This document shows positions 35,107 through 43,582 of a stretch of DNA of 64,000 nt, one piece after another (positions within the stretch are counted from its first letter, which is position 1; each line of letters starts with the position of its first letter). Source of the stretch: JAUIAS01 sp030425395 (GTDB lineage Bacteria; Pseudomonadota; Alphaproteobacteria; Rhodobacterales; Rhodobacteraceae); NCBI GenBank assembly GCA_043553855.1, contig CP121336.1, positions 2,542,001 through 2,606,000 of the forward strand, given 5' to 3'. The translations under genes and the position numbers were made by a program. Below the pieces are notes generated by a model that did no database searches, had not been told where the DNA came from, and worked only from the letters and a program-made list of their open reading frames with translations.

Positions 35107-35481
35107 TCACCCGCCAATTTCGCCCAGCGTATGGGTCAGGACATCCAGGAAGAACGGGCGTGGCCGTCCACGGAAATGAAACCCCACATGGCCTCCATAT
35201 GGGGTCAGGAATACGCGAAAATTCGAGCGGCCACTTTCGTTGATACGGTGGTAGGGATCGCTGGTGATCCAGGGATCGTTTTCGGCGTGAAGCATCACAA
35301 CCGGAACCCCGATTTGCCCCAGCCGCAGGAACGGGGAGGCCCGCCGGTAATAGTCCGCGGCATTGGCAAACCCGTGTCGTGGCGCGGTGAAAAGCTCGTC
35401 GTATTCAAGCAATGAACGGGGGCGCGGCAGCGGGCTTTCATCGAGCAGCCTGCCAGACCCGCGCAGTTTTCGTTCTAATCC
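35107..35481 (-). pseudogene. C-terminal remnant of a YheT-type alpha/beta hydrolase
   Basis: The minus-strand frame gives about 124 residues that read as the end of a YheT-like hydrolase: YDELFTAPRHGFANAADYYR, VPVVMLHAENDPWIT (catalytic Asp) and GGHVGFH (catalytic His). The first two thirds, including the nucleophile serine, are missing because the IS5-family element begins at 35482. The missing part is not on the other side of the element, so the insertion was accompanied or followed by a deletion or rearrangement. Confidence 0.8.
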
Positions 35482-36534
35482 GGCGTTGTTGCAAAAGTCT
35501 GACGACAAAGGATTCACTTCGTGAATCCATGGCGTTAGACGCGGTACATGAGCAAGCCATCTCCCGCCCGCTATCGCACGACGAACTGGTCCAGCTACAA
35601 CGCGTCGCTCAGGAGGCGGGGGTCTCTGCTGATCTGGGTCGACAAGGACATGACCTGGCGCGCGCCGCGTGACGGTCGACCCGGACGTCCGGCGGTATTT
35701 TCCGATGCGGCCATACAGTTCTGCTTATCGATCAAAGTCCTGTTCAAGTTGCCGTTGCGCCAGACCCTAGGGATGGTGGCCAGCCTGCTGCGACTGGCCG
35801 GCCTGGACTGGCCCGTGCCGGACTTTTCCACGCTGTGCCGCAGGCAAAAGACCTTGGCCGTCCAGGTCCCTTATCGCCGCGCAGATGGCCCGCTGAACCT
35901 GCTGGTCGACAGCACCGGGATCAAGTTCCTCGGCGATGGCGAATGGCAGGCGCGCAAGCACGGGGTGCAGGGCCGACGCCAGTGGCGCAAGGTCCATCTG
36001 GCCATGGACCCGGCCACATCCGACATCCGCGCCGTGGAATTCACCCCCAGCCGCGACGGCGACAGTCCGGTACTGCCCGACCTGCTCGGCCAGATCCCCG
36101 ATGACGAGCAGATAGGCACGGTCACCGCCGACGGTGCCTACGACACACGCCGCTGCCACAAGGCCATCATCGAACGCGACGCCGTTCCGATCATCCCGAT
36201 CCGAAAGAACGGACGTCTTTGGAAAGAAGACTGCCCGGCTGCACGCGCCCGCAACGACACCCTGCGCGCGACGCGATATTACCGGCGGGCGTTTTGGAAA
36301 CGCTGGACCGGATACCACGCCCGCAGCCGGATCGAGGCGAAGATGCGCTGCCTGAAATCATTCGGCGAGCGTATCATGGCACGAGACCCTGATCGACAGA
36401 CCGCCGAAATCCACATCCGCATCGCCCTCATGAACCGCTTCAACGCCCTCGGCACCGCCGAGATCATCCGCGTGGAATGACGTCAGCGGGGTAAGGGGCA
36501 GTCACGCCCAAGGCCGGGGTAATGCAACAACGCC
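35482..36534 (+). mobile_element. IS5-family insertion sequence, complete
   Basis: A 1053-base element bounded by perfect 12-base inverted ends: GGCGTTGTTGCA at 35482-35493 and TGCAACAACGCC at 36523-36534. It holds one intact transposase gene. The flanks (CTAATCC on the left, CAGGGAC on the right) show no target duplication, consistent with the loss of sequence on one side. Confidence 0.88.
35548..36480 (+). CDS. IS5-family DDE transposase
   Basis: A 310-residue transposase that starts MSKPSPARYRTTNWSSYNAS, an N-terminus seen in many roseobacter IS5 elements. The DDE residues are visible in VDSTGIK (about residue 117), TADGAYDT (about 192) and the R-I-E-A-K-M-R-C-L-K segment near 260. The reading frame is intact, so the element may still be mobile. 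The gene fills most of the space between the inverted ends. Confidence 0.9.
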   Translation: MSKPSPARYRTTNWSSYNASLRRRGSLLIWVDKDMTWRAPRDGRPGRPAVFSDAAIQFCLSIKVLFKLPLRQTLGMVASLLRLAGLDWPVPDFSTLCRRQKTLAVQVPYRRADGPLNLLVDSTGIKFLGDGEWQARKHGVQGRRQWRKVHLAMDPATSDIRAVEFTPSRDGDSPVLPDLLGQIPDDEQIGTVTADGAYDTRRCHKAIIERDAVPIIPIRKNGRLWKEDCPAARARNDTLRATRYYRRAFWKRWTGYHARSRIEAKMRCLKSFGERIMARDPDRQTAEIHIRIALMNRFNALGTAEIIRVE

Positions 36535-36821
36535 CAGGGACTAACACATAGGTATCTCATTGATTTTTCTTTCGCGTCATGCTCAGGGGGCCTCGCATGG
36601 CAAGGTCAATCATGTGTTCGGTCTGTAAAGAAAGCGACGCAGTTGGATTGAACACCGAACTCTAAGCCCCGCGCCGCTGCGCGTGCTAGACGGCTTAGAA
36701 AAACGTTTGGTTTTTCGAATGTTTTCATGTTATCTTTAGATACGGTTGCCACTTATCGCGGCTTTGAGCGTGGCGTCTGTATCAACGTTAATGTCTCAAG
36801 AAAAAAATGGGGGATAGCTTA
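36535..36821 (+). promoter_or_regulatory. AT-richer leader upstream of the secretion locus
   Basis: 287 bases between the IS5 element and the tyrosine-rich protein. No gene is seen. AT-rich hexamers near 36720-36745 (for example TTTTCATG and TATCTT) could form a promoter, but no confident match can be made. GGGGGAT lies 9 bases before the ATG at 36822. Confidence 0.35.
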
Positions 36822-37559
36822 ATGGCCAAGGGTGGCAACGGTAAGGCTCAAGCGAAGGGCCACGAAAACGCTAACGAAAACTTTGCAAATGGCATGTGCG
36901 AGAATGGCGCGCCCAACGAAAACGCGGCGAAGGGGCTGGAGAATGCCCTGTCACACAACCCGTTTGAGTGCAGCGGCACGGTCATCGACTTTGACAGCGG
37001 CGTGAATACTGTAACTTACGACTACGGGTATTATGTGGGTGGCACGTATAGCCAAGATGGCTTCTCGTTGGACTATTACTCATATGACTACTTCGGATAT
37101 TCAGACCTTGCTGATCCAATCCACGATGCGAACGGCGATGGTGACAACGAGTTCGGCTTGAACCAGGATACCTCCACTTATTATTATTGGGCGGATTCAT
37201 ATTTCAGCATGACTGCAGATGACGGGTCAAGCTTCTCGCTCGACTCATTCGAGCTCGAGTATGTGGATGACGGCACCGACTACTATTACGACTTCGCACA
37301 ATTCTATACGTATGAGGAAACCGAGGAAGGGTCGAACGTCTGGGAACAGAACTATGCGTATACCTACGATGGAGAGTACTGGTATACGCAAGTAAATACT
37401 TACGACTACAACACCTACGACTATGACTATCAGTCCGGGAGCACCTACGATATCGAAGAAGTTCTCGCTCTGTTCGACGACCAAGCGGAACTCAGCTTCT
37501 ATGCTTCCGGCGACTTTTCTGTTGACAACATAGAAGTCAGCGAACTCATGGTCGCTTGA
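36822..37559 (+). CDS. Tyrosine- and aspartate-rich presumed type I secreted protein
   Basis: A 245-residue acidic protein; I prefer ATG 36822 (GGGGGAT upstream) to ATG 36807. There is no Sec signal. Residues 1-50 are rich in Lys, Asn, Ala and Glu. From residue 55 it runs from VIDFDSG through FSLDSFELEY to FSVDNIEVSE, a spacing that recalls the beta-sandwich domain of PEP-CTERM-like surface proteins. I count 32 Tyr in 245 residues, many as DYY or YDY, with high Asp. It ends in hydrophobic residues (ELMVA), as many type I substrates do. It has no RTX nonapeptides. A dedicated PrtD/HlyD pair follows, so export by that system is the likely fate; the function is unknown. Confidence 0.7.
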   Translation: MAKGGNGKAQAKGHENANENFANGMCENGAPNENAAKGLENALSHNPFECSGTVIDFDSGVNTVTYDYGYYVGGTYSQDGFSLDYYSYDYFGYSDLADPIHDANGDGDNEFGLNQDTSTYYYWADSYFSMTADDGSSFSLDSFELEYVDDGTDYYYDFAQFYTYEETEEGSNVWEQNYAYTYDGEYWYTQVNTYDYNTYDYDYQSGSTYDIEEVLALFDDQAELSFYASGDFSVDNIEVSELMVA

Positions 37560-37580
37560 TCAAGGACACACGAATTGATG

Positions 37581-37606
37581 CGGGGCCCAAACGGGCCCCG
37601 TTTTCG
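37581..37606 (+). terminator. Strong rho-independent terminator between substrate and exporter genes
   Basis: CGGGGCCC (37581-37588) pairs perfectly with GGGCCCCG (37593-37600) across AAAC, followed by TTTTCGTTT. It would let the substrate be made in excess over the exporter, as in several type I secretion loci. Confidence 0.9.
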
Positions 37607-37682
37607 TTTGTAATGAGACAAGTGCCTGTGGTCATATCACTCGAACGCTGCGTGTCGGCTAAAATTGGCCGCTAGGACAAGA

Positions 37683-39536
37683 ATGAAAACACCTCCGCCC
37701 AAAACAGCACAGCCGTCACATTCCTTTCGCAGCAGGGTCGCAGCGCTGGGACTGACCGGGGATGTAAGACGCATATTCTGGGTTCTGTTTGCGTTCAGCG
37801 CGGTTGCGAATTTCCTGATGCTGAGCGTGCCTCTTTACATGTTGCAGATTTATGACCGGGTTTTGGTATCCCAGAGCATCGATACACTGGTTGTGCTGAC
37901 ACTGATCGTGGTGATCGCCCTTGTCGTTTCCAGTGTACTGGAAACGAGCCGGAGCCAGCTTCTGTCCCGCGTGGCCGCACGCTTGGACCAGACGGTAACA
38001 AAACGGGTCACCGGGACCATTCTGAACACGCCAAATCGCCCCGGTGAAGACAACGCAAATCCGTTGCGGGACATAGAAACGCTCAAGAGATTTGTGTCTG
38101 GTCCGTCTTTGGGCATTTTCTTTGACGCACCGTGGGCACCATTCTTTCTCGGGATTGTGTATCTGGTGCATCCAGTGCTTGGCTTTGTAGCAATTGCAAC
38201 CGCGGTGTTTCTCGTTCTGCTCGCTTATATCTCCGACCGGTTTGCGCGGGAAAGCGACGATGCTGGCGGCAAGCAACTGGTGAGCGGAAAACGACTGGCG
38301 ACCTCCAGCATCCGATCACCCGATGTTGTCGCCGCGATGGGGATGGGCGCACGTATCTCGCAACGCGTCACCGAACTTTCTGCAATCGGGCTTTTGTCTC
38401 AAACACGCCAAAACGATATCATTGCGATTTTTCAAAACCTGTCACGCTTTGTGCGCATGATGGCGCAGGTGGGTGTTTTGGGATTGGGCGCATGGCTGGT
38501 CTTGCAACAGGAGATAACTGCCGGTGCAATGATTGCCTCATCGCTGATCATGGGGCGTGGCCTTGGCCCTGCCGAAAAGCTGATTGGCACCATGCGCGGC
38601 GCGGCTCAGGCACGTTTTTCGTTCCATTCGCTGTCGAATTTTCTAATTGCAAAACAACGCGACGGCAACACTGTGTTTCAAGCGATGCCTGACAAACGGG
38701 ATTTCGTGCTTTCAGGCATCGACGTCTTCTATCCGCAAACGCGCACTCTAGCCCTATCAGACCTGGATCTGACCATCCAAGCGGGGCAAGCAATAGGATT
38801 CATCGGACCAAATGCAGCTGGAAAATCAACTTTGGCACGTGTTCTGTCCGGCGCATTACTTCCAAACAAAGGGCAGATTGTTTGCGGAGGCATAGATTAC
38901 TCGCTAATTCCCCCGGAGCGGTTTGGGAGTGTCATCGGGTATCTACCCCAAGACGTGAAACTTCTCGATGCCTCAATCCATGACAATATTTCCCGTTTTG
39001 ATAGCTCGGAGCCGAAAGCCGTTATCAACGCAGCCAAGCTTGTTGGGCTTCACGATTTTATCATGGAATTGCCTGACGGGTACAAAACTGTTCTTGGGGA
39101 AGGAGCCGCCAAGCTTTCCGGGGGACGCTCGCAACTTGTTGGACTGGCGCGCGCGATATATGGCGCCCCTTCCTTGGTCATTCTGGATGAGCCAAACGCC
39201 AACCTTGATGCGGAAGGCGAAGCAGCTCTGAGCCGTGTACTCACCGACTGCAAGGACAGAGGCATGACCGTAGTCATCGTGTCCCATAAGCCCACAACAA
39301 TGCGCCAACTGGACGTTCTTTACGTCATGCAAAACGGAAAGATCCAGATGTCTGGCCCACCTGAAGAAATCCATAAGAAACTGGTCAAGCGCCCTGCACC
39401 GACCGGGGGTAGAATGGTGCCGGCTTCCGCCGGACAAAGCATTGGTTTTTCTATGGGAACCAGTTTGGCCCCTGGCAAACCCGCTCCGACAGACACTTCC
39501 ATATCTGCTTCCCGGAAACACGGGGAGAACACCTAA
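37683..39536 (+). CDS. Type I secretion ABC transporter, PrtD family
   Basis: A 617-residue half-transporter. I start at ATG 37683 (AGGACA upstream) instead of a TTG at 37665. Residues about 30-300 are the membrane domain with the PrtD signature LMLSVPLYMLQIYDRVL and no C39 peptidase domain. The ATPase has Walker A GPNAAGKST (about 375), signature LSGGRSQ (about 477), Walker B LVILDEP (about 497) and a following His switch (VSHK). A C-terminal tail of about 60 residues is extra. It should energise export from cytoplasm to outside with the HlyD-type protein behind it and an unlinked TolC. Confidence 0.92.
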   Translation: MKTPPPKTAQPSHSFRSRVAALGLTGDVRRIFWVLFAFSAVANFLMLSVPLYMLQIYDRVLVSQSIDTLVVLTLIVVIALVVSSVLETSRSQLLSRVAARLDQTVTKRVTGTILNTPNRPGEDNANPLRDIETLKRFVSGPSLGIFFDAPWAPFFLGIVYLVHPVLGFVAIATAVFLVLLAYISDRFARESDDAGGKQLVSGKRLATSSIRSPDVVAAMGMGARISQRVTELSAIGLLSQTRQNDIIAIFQNLSRFVRMMAQVGVLGLGAWLVLQQEITAGAMIASSLIMGRGLGPAEKLIGTMRGAAQARFSFHSLSNFLIAKQRDGNTVFQAMPDKRDFVLSGIDVFYPQTRTLALSDLDLTIQAGQAIGFIGPNAAGKSTLARVLSGALLPNKGQIVCGGIDYSLIPPERFGSVIGYLPQDVKLLDASIHDNISRFDSSEPKAVINAAKLVGLHDFIMELPDGYKTVLGEGAAKLSGGRSQLVGLARAIYGAPSLVILDEPNANLDAEGEAALSRVLTDCKDRGMTVVIVSHKPTTMRQLDVLYVMQNGKIQMSGPPEEIHKKLVKRPAPTGGRMVPASAGQSIGFSMGTSLAPGKPAPTDTSISASRKHGENT

Positions 39537-39538
39537 AT

Positions 39539-40837
39539 ATGCAGAGCAATATTCCGCAATTCGATTTTCGCAGACAGATTTTTATGGGATGGGGAGCCAT
39601 CCTGTTTCTTGTGGGCTTTTTCTTTTTATGGTCGGTGCTTGCGCCACTAAGTTCGGGCGCTGTGGTTGGCGGCAGAATCGTCGTGGATACCAATAGAAAA
39701 CAAATCCAGAATTTCGACGGAGGCATCGTCCAAGAGATTTTGGTAAAAGACGGCGATCAGGTTTCAACCGGGGATTTGCTTGCGGTCCTGCGAAGCGACG
39801 AACTCATCAATGAAATTAGCAGGCTATCAAGCGAGCAGTTGGCACTTCTTGCACAGAAAGCGCGTTTGGAAGCAGAACTCCTGGGCCAGGACGAGATTAA
39901 TTTTCCGGTGATCTTTGAAACCTCAGATCAACATGCACGCAAGCAACACCTAGTCGATAAACAGGTCGCGCTTTTTGAAGCCAGAAAAGCCAACAAGGCG
40001 ATCGAGCTCGAAATTTATGAGGGACAGATATCTCAGTTTCACGAACAGACAGCGGGTTATCGTCAACAGATATCGGCCTATCGCCTCGGGTTGGAGTTGT
40101 TGCAGAGCGAGGTTACCGATCTCGAAACCCTTCTGGCAAAGGGCTTGACGCAAAGGTCTCGAATTCTCGATCTGAAGCGTAGAGAAGCTACGGTTCTGAG
40201 CCAGCTTGCCGAACGGGAAAGTTGGATAGCAGAAACGGAATTACAAATCTCCGAAAAGCGGTTGCAAATCCTCCAACTCAAGAGAAGCTTCAATGAAACC
40301 ATTTCAAACGATCTGGCCACTCTTGAAGCCAAACTCTTTGACGTCGCAGATCGACTGCAAAGCCTCAAAAACAAGCTCGACCGATCGAGGATTACGTCCC
40401 CATCAGAAGGCATTGTACTCGGAAGCCAGCTTCATACAATCGGGGGAGTTGTAAGCCCCAGTGAAACCCTCATGGAGATAGTCCCCCAGCAAGAGCGCCT
40501 CATTATTGCAGCCGAGGCATCACCGCTTGATATTGACATAATTCAGATCGGAGACCTAGCGCGGGTGCGGATCACAGCCCTTTCCGTAAAGTTAACACCA
40601 CTATTATCCGGCAGGGTGATCAACCTCGCGCCAGATAGTTCCTATTCAAAATCTGGAGAGCTAATTTACGCCCTACAGGTTGAGATACCGCCAGAGGAGT
40701 TTTCCAAACTAGACGGCGTTGAGGTTCTTCCTGGGATGCCAGTCGAGGTGCTGATCGACCGTGGGGAGCAAACCCTTCTCACCTACCTGTTGCGCCCCCT
40801 ATCATCCGTGTTGTTTCGCTCAATGAAGGAAAGTTAA
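39539..40837 (+). CDS. Type I secretion membrane fusion protein, HlyD/PrtE family
   Basis: A 432-residue protein with one transmembrane segment (about residues 15-40, WGAILFLVGFFFLWSVLAPL), a biotinyl-lipoyl-like hairpin (FDGGIVQEILVKDGDQVSTGD), a long coiled coil (about 90-290) and the return half (SPSEGIVLGSQLHTIGGVV, then DLARVRI). It begins 3 bases after the ABC gene stop. It bridges the ABC transporter to an outer-membrane TolC-type channel, which is not encoded here. Codon use and base composition look less GC-rich than in the sugar-acid cluster, suggesting acquisition. Confidence 0.9.
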   Translation: MQSNIPQFDFRRQIFMGWGAILFLVGFFFLWSVLAPLSSGAVVGGRIVVDTNRKQIQNFDGGIVQEILVKDGDQVSTGDLLAVLRSDELINEISRLSSEQLALLAQKARLEAELLGQDEINFPVIFETSDQHARKQHLVDKQVALFEARKANKAIELEIYEGQISQFHEQTAGYRQQISAYRLGLELLQSEVTDLETLLAKGLTQRSRILDLKRREATVLSQLAERESWIAETELQISEKRLQILQLKRSFNETISNDLATLEAKLFDVADRLQSLKNKLDRSRITSPSEGIVLGSQLHTIGGVVSPSETLMEIVPQQERLIIAAEASPLDIDIIQIGDLARVRITALSVKLTPLLSGRVINLAPDSSYSKSGELIYALQVEIPPEEFSKLDGVEVLPGMPVEVLIDRGEQTLLTYLLRPLSSVLFRSMKES

Positions 40838-41363
40838 AAACGAAAATTGGATATCGGAACCACGGGGCCTTGAGACTTTTGAACTGGCCAATGTTGATCA
40901 CGCGCTTTCGGTCCATCTAGAAGCATTGTGTCTCAAATACTACAGGTCTTTTGGCGTTCGAGTGCTTCCGTAGTGCTTCCAGTTGGGTTTTTCGTAACGC
41001 GTTAAACCCCGCGCGCGGCGGGGTTAAGCATCTGATATTGTTGTTGTTTATTTTGATTGCGGGAGTAGGATTTGGCCTTTGGCGAACGATTTCAAGGCTG
41101 AAGTGAATTCGAAGATGCGTGGTTGTTTTATCAGCCTTGCGCGAACGTTTTCCTATGGCCTGGCATAAGACACAACGACACAAGAAACCGTTCTGTTTCT
41201 CGCAAGCCAAAATCTAACAAACGGCCGCTTTTCAAATGCAAAATGGAGTTTGAGCACTATGGAGCGGCCCACCGCCGAGGTCTTCTGCGAAAGGACGCGG
41301 CGACGCCTCTAAGTCGTGGGTTGTTCCTCTTCTATGGCACGTGACGCCGCGGCACTGATCGCC
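40838..41363. other. Gene-poor stretch after the secretion locus with one hairpin
   Basis: 526 bases without a convincing gene. A strong hairpin is at 41005-41025: AACCCCGC pairs with GCGGGGTT around a five-base loop. It lies 168 bases beyond the HlyD stop and could be a distal terminator. Short open frames here look like chance. Confidence 0.5.
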
Positions 41364-41541
41364 TCAATTCTTTCTTCGTGCGACGCATCTTCGTTGACGC
41401 GCGGCGACCTCACGGGTTGCAAAACGGATGCCCGCCTCTCCAAATGTGGCGCAAACCCGAAGCAACGCGCCGCAGCGATTCACGGATTGCCCGCCCGGAA
41501 CCACCTTGAACTTGACCCACAGGGTCAATACGCGGTCTTCC
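41364..41541 (-). pseudogene. C-terminal fragment of an MscS-type mechanosensitive channel
   Basis: About 58 residues on the minus strand, running from VLTLWVKFKVVPGGQSVNR to FGEAGIRFATREVAARQRR and a stop at 41364. This resembles the C-terminal domain of small-conductance mechanosensitive channels (K-F-x-x-x-P-G-x-Q-x-x-x-R ... F-x-x-x-G-I-x-F-A-x-R-x-V). The upstream part is cut off exactly where the IS3-family end begins. The call rests on motif spacing alone. Confidence 0.55.
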
Positions 41542-41601
41542 TGACCTGCCCCTTTTTTCAGGGCCACTCGTAAATCGAGTTTGCTCCCCATTTGTGTGCC
41601 A

Positions 41602-41952
41602 TCATTCGGCGGCGTGAGCAATGGGCGCGGGCGCGGAGCCCTTAGATAGCTCAAGCGGCTGCGCCCATTGCGTTTTGTTGAAGGGCCGCGCTGCGGCGAA
41701 CTCCTCCGGGGTTTGGTATTTCAGGCTGCTGTGCGGGCGTTCTGTGTTGTAATCGATCCTCCAGTCTTCGATGATCTCGCGCGCCTCGCCGATGCTGGTG
41801 AACCAGTGCTGGTTCAGACATTCTTCCCTGAAACGGCCATTGAAGCTCTCGATGTAAGCATTCTGGGTCGGTTTGCCCGGATCGATGAAATACAGCTGGA
41901 CGCCGTTGTCATCGGCCCAGGCATCAAGCGCGCGACCTCGCAGTTCCGGGCC
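41602..41952 (-). pseudogene. IS3 transposase OrfB, C-terminal part
   Basis: The segment from GPELRGRALDAWADDNGVQL to the stop at 41602 is the end of an IS3-family integrase-type transposase, with the catalytic glutamate in NAYIESFNGRFREECL. The frame would continue from the fragment at 43583-44101 if the IS110 element were removed: ...VVDN joined to GPEL.... It is inactive as it stands. Confidence 0.88.
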
Positions 41953-41982
41953 GTAACACCTTCGGAATGACATTGATTTAGA

Positions 41983-42033
41983 GGCTATGATTGCCTGCGC
42001 AGCCCCCAAATAGCGCAGCAGGTGATCATAGCC
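41983..42033. ncRNA. Strong hairpin in the left noncoding end of the IS110 element
   Basis: GGCTATGAT (41983-41991) pairs perfectly with ATCATAGCC (42025-42033), and inside it CCTGCGC pairs with GCGCAG/CAGG. It lies 57 bases before the transposase start. In this family the noncoding ends encode a guide (bridge) RNA or hold recombination signals; which applies here is not determined. Confidence 0.5.
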
Positions 42034-42089
42034 GGGTCTCAGGTCCCTACAGTGGTTTTGCACAAACCACACCGCAAGGGAGATCGACT

Positions 42090-43322
42090 ATGACCAAGAC
42101 CAGTATTGCACAGACTGAGCCTGTTTTGGTGGCCGTTGATATTGCTAAGGCCCGCCATGAAGTCTTAATCGCTATTCCAGGTAGGACGCGCCGCCGCCGC
42201 CTGACTGTTCTTAACCAACTCGACGACTTCAACCGATTGATCGGCACACTCTCGGATTATGGCCGTCCTGTGCGCGTGGCGTTTGAAGCCACGGGCAATT
42301 ACCATCGCGCTTTGGCGTATCGGCTCGGCGTCGCTGGTTTCGAGGTGAAGTTGGTGTCTTCGGTCGCATTGGCACGGACCCGTGAAGCCTTGAACAATAG
42401 CTGGGACAAGAACGACCCGAAAGACGCACAGGTCATCCTGCACATGATGCAGATCGGGAACGAGCAATTCTATCACGATCCAGTACTTTGTGGCACGAAC
42501 GACCTGCAGGAACTATCCAAGACACATGACATCGTCTCGCGCTCGAAGACCGAGCTGTGGCACCGGATCCTGACCCACTATCTACCATTGTATTGGCCTG
42601 AGGCTGACCGCTTTCACCGCAGTTCACGCAGTGATTGGTTCTTCGCCTTTCTGGAGCGCTATCCATCACCGCATTTTATATCAGCCATGAGCCAAGAGGC
42701 ATTCATTACCGATGCCTGGGAGGTTGTTGGGCGCAAAGTCTCAAAAGAACGTTTGCTTGCGGATATTTATCAGACGGCCGAGTCCTCTGTGGGCCTGCCT
42801 ATCGCACCGGGCTCTGACGCTGCCAGGATGTTCCGTTTGGTCTTGGGTGAAGGGCGCAGCCTGATTGCCCAGCGTAACGAGATCGAGAACCGGGCTGTCG
42901 CACTTCTAAAGAACAACACCGACTACCAGTTGCTGACATCCATCCCGGGGATCGGCCCGATCAATGCGCTGACCATCCTCGCAGAAGCTGGCGATCTGCG
43001 CCGCTTTCAGCATCACCGGCAATTCTTGAAGTTCTGCGGGATGGACCTCGCGACGATCCAATCCGGCACATTCCGGGGCCAAACCAAGCTGTCCAAATAC
43101 GGCAATGCAAGATTGCGCCGCACGCTTTGGATGGCCGGTCAGGTGGCCATCATGCAGCGCACCAACAGCTTCCGCGACAAGTTCGAGCGTTACATCGCCA
43201 AAGATCGGCAAAACACACATTTGCGCCGCAAGGCGTATACCGCAATCGCCGCCAAGATGGCCCGCACCGTACATGGGATCATCAAACGCGGCGAGCCATA
43301 TAGTCCCTTCTTTGAGGGATGA
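42090..43322 (+). CDS. IS110-family transposase (DEDD / serine bridge recombinase type)
   Basis: A 410-residue protein; ATG 42090 has AAGGGAGA upstream. The N-terminal RuvC-like domain shows D in VAVDIAKARHEV, E in VAFEATGNYHRAL and the D-x-x-D pair in KNDPKDAQ. The C-terminal Transposase_20 domain has the helix-hairpin SIPGIGPINALTIL and the region SGTFRGQTKLSKYGNARLR with the candidate nucleophile serine. The frame is complete, so the element may still be active. Confidence 0.9.
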   Translation: MTKTSIAQTEPVLVAVDIAKARHEVLIAIPGRTRRRRLTVLNQLDDFNRLIGTLSDYGRPVRVAFEATGNYHRALAYRLGVAGFEVKLVSSVALARTREALNNSWDKNDPKDAQVILHMMQIGNEQFYHDPVLCGTNDLQELSKTHDIVSRSKTELWHRILTHYLPLYWPEADRFHRSSRSDWFFAFLERYPSPHFISAMSQEAFITDAWEVVGRKVSKERLLADIYQTAESSVGLPIAPGSDAARMFRLVLGEGRSLIAQRNEIENRAVALLKNNTDYQLLTSIPGIGPINALTILAEAGDLRRFQHHRQFLKFCGMDLATIQSGTFRGQTKLSKYGNARLRRTLWMAGQVAIMQRTNSFRDKFERYIAKDRQNTHLRRKAYTAIAAKMARTVHGIIKRGEPYSPFFEG

Positions 43323-43582
43323 TCGACGGCAGAAGGACCTTTCTCTGTAAGGGCCGTAGAGGCGAGCTTTCGACCTCGTAGATAATGTTCAGGCCTTCTG
43401 TTCAACGACCCGAAGATCTCGTCTTAAGGACGGTGAGAGCCGCAAAAGCGTACTCTGTGTTTGTTATGAGAGAGACATATTGTTGACCGAAACGCCGAAC
43501 TGACACACATTAAAACATGCTGGAACGCTTCAGCATGACCATGACCTGATGCCAAATCAGCCCATCATTCCGCGCATAGGAC
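43323..43582 (+). ncRNA. Right noncoding end of the IS110 element, candidate bridge RNA region
   Basis: 260 bases from the transposase stop to the junction, too long to be explained by the ends alone. It contains a perfect 7-base stem, CATGCTG (43516-43522) with CAGCATG (43531-43537), and a weaker GAGG/CCTC hairpin near 43362-43377. In the IS1111 branch of the family the guide RNA lies downstream of the transposase, so this is where it would be sought. No RNA structure model was run. Confidence 0.4.

Larger units (their letters stand above)
41953..43582 (+). mobile_element. IS110-family insertion sequence inside IS3 orfB
   Basis: The ends are set by rejoining the interrupted gene: the minus-strand sequence ...GATAAC and GGCCCGG... 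restores VVDN-GPEL. The bases CGT are shared at both junctions, so the boundary is exact to three bases; the element is 1630 bases. It has no terminal inverted repeats and no larger target duplication, as expected for this family. It holds one intact transposase, a 137-base left noncoding end with a strong hairpin and a 260-base right noncoding end. Confidence 0.87.

Noticed and set aside
37380..37387. A further GGTATAC-like sequence
   Set aside because: It lies inside the coding region of the tyrosine-rich protein, lacks the second half of the palindrome and is explained by Tyr/Trp codons.
40917..41210. A minus-strand open frame of 97 codons with a Cys-containing start
   Set aside because: No recognisable domain, no ribosome site, and it spans the GC-rich hairpin at 41005-41025; treated as noncoding.
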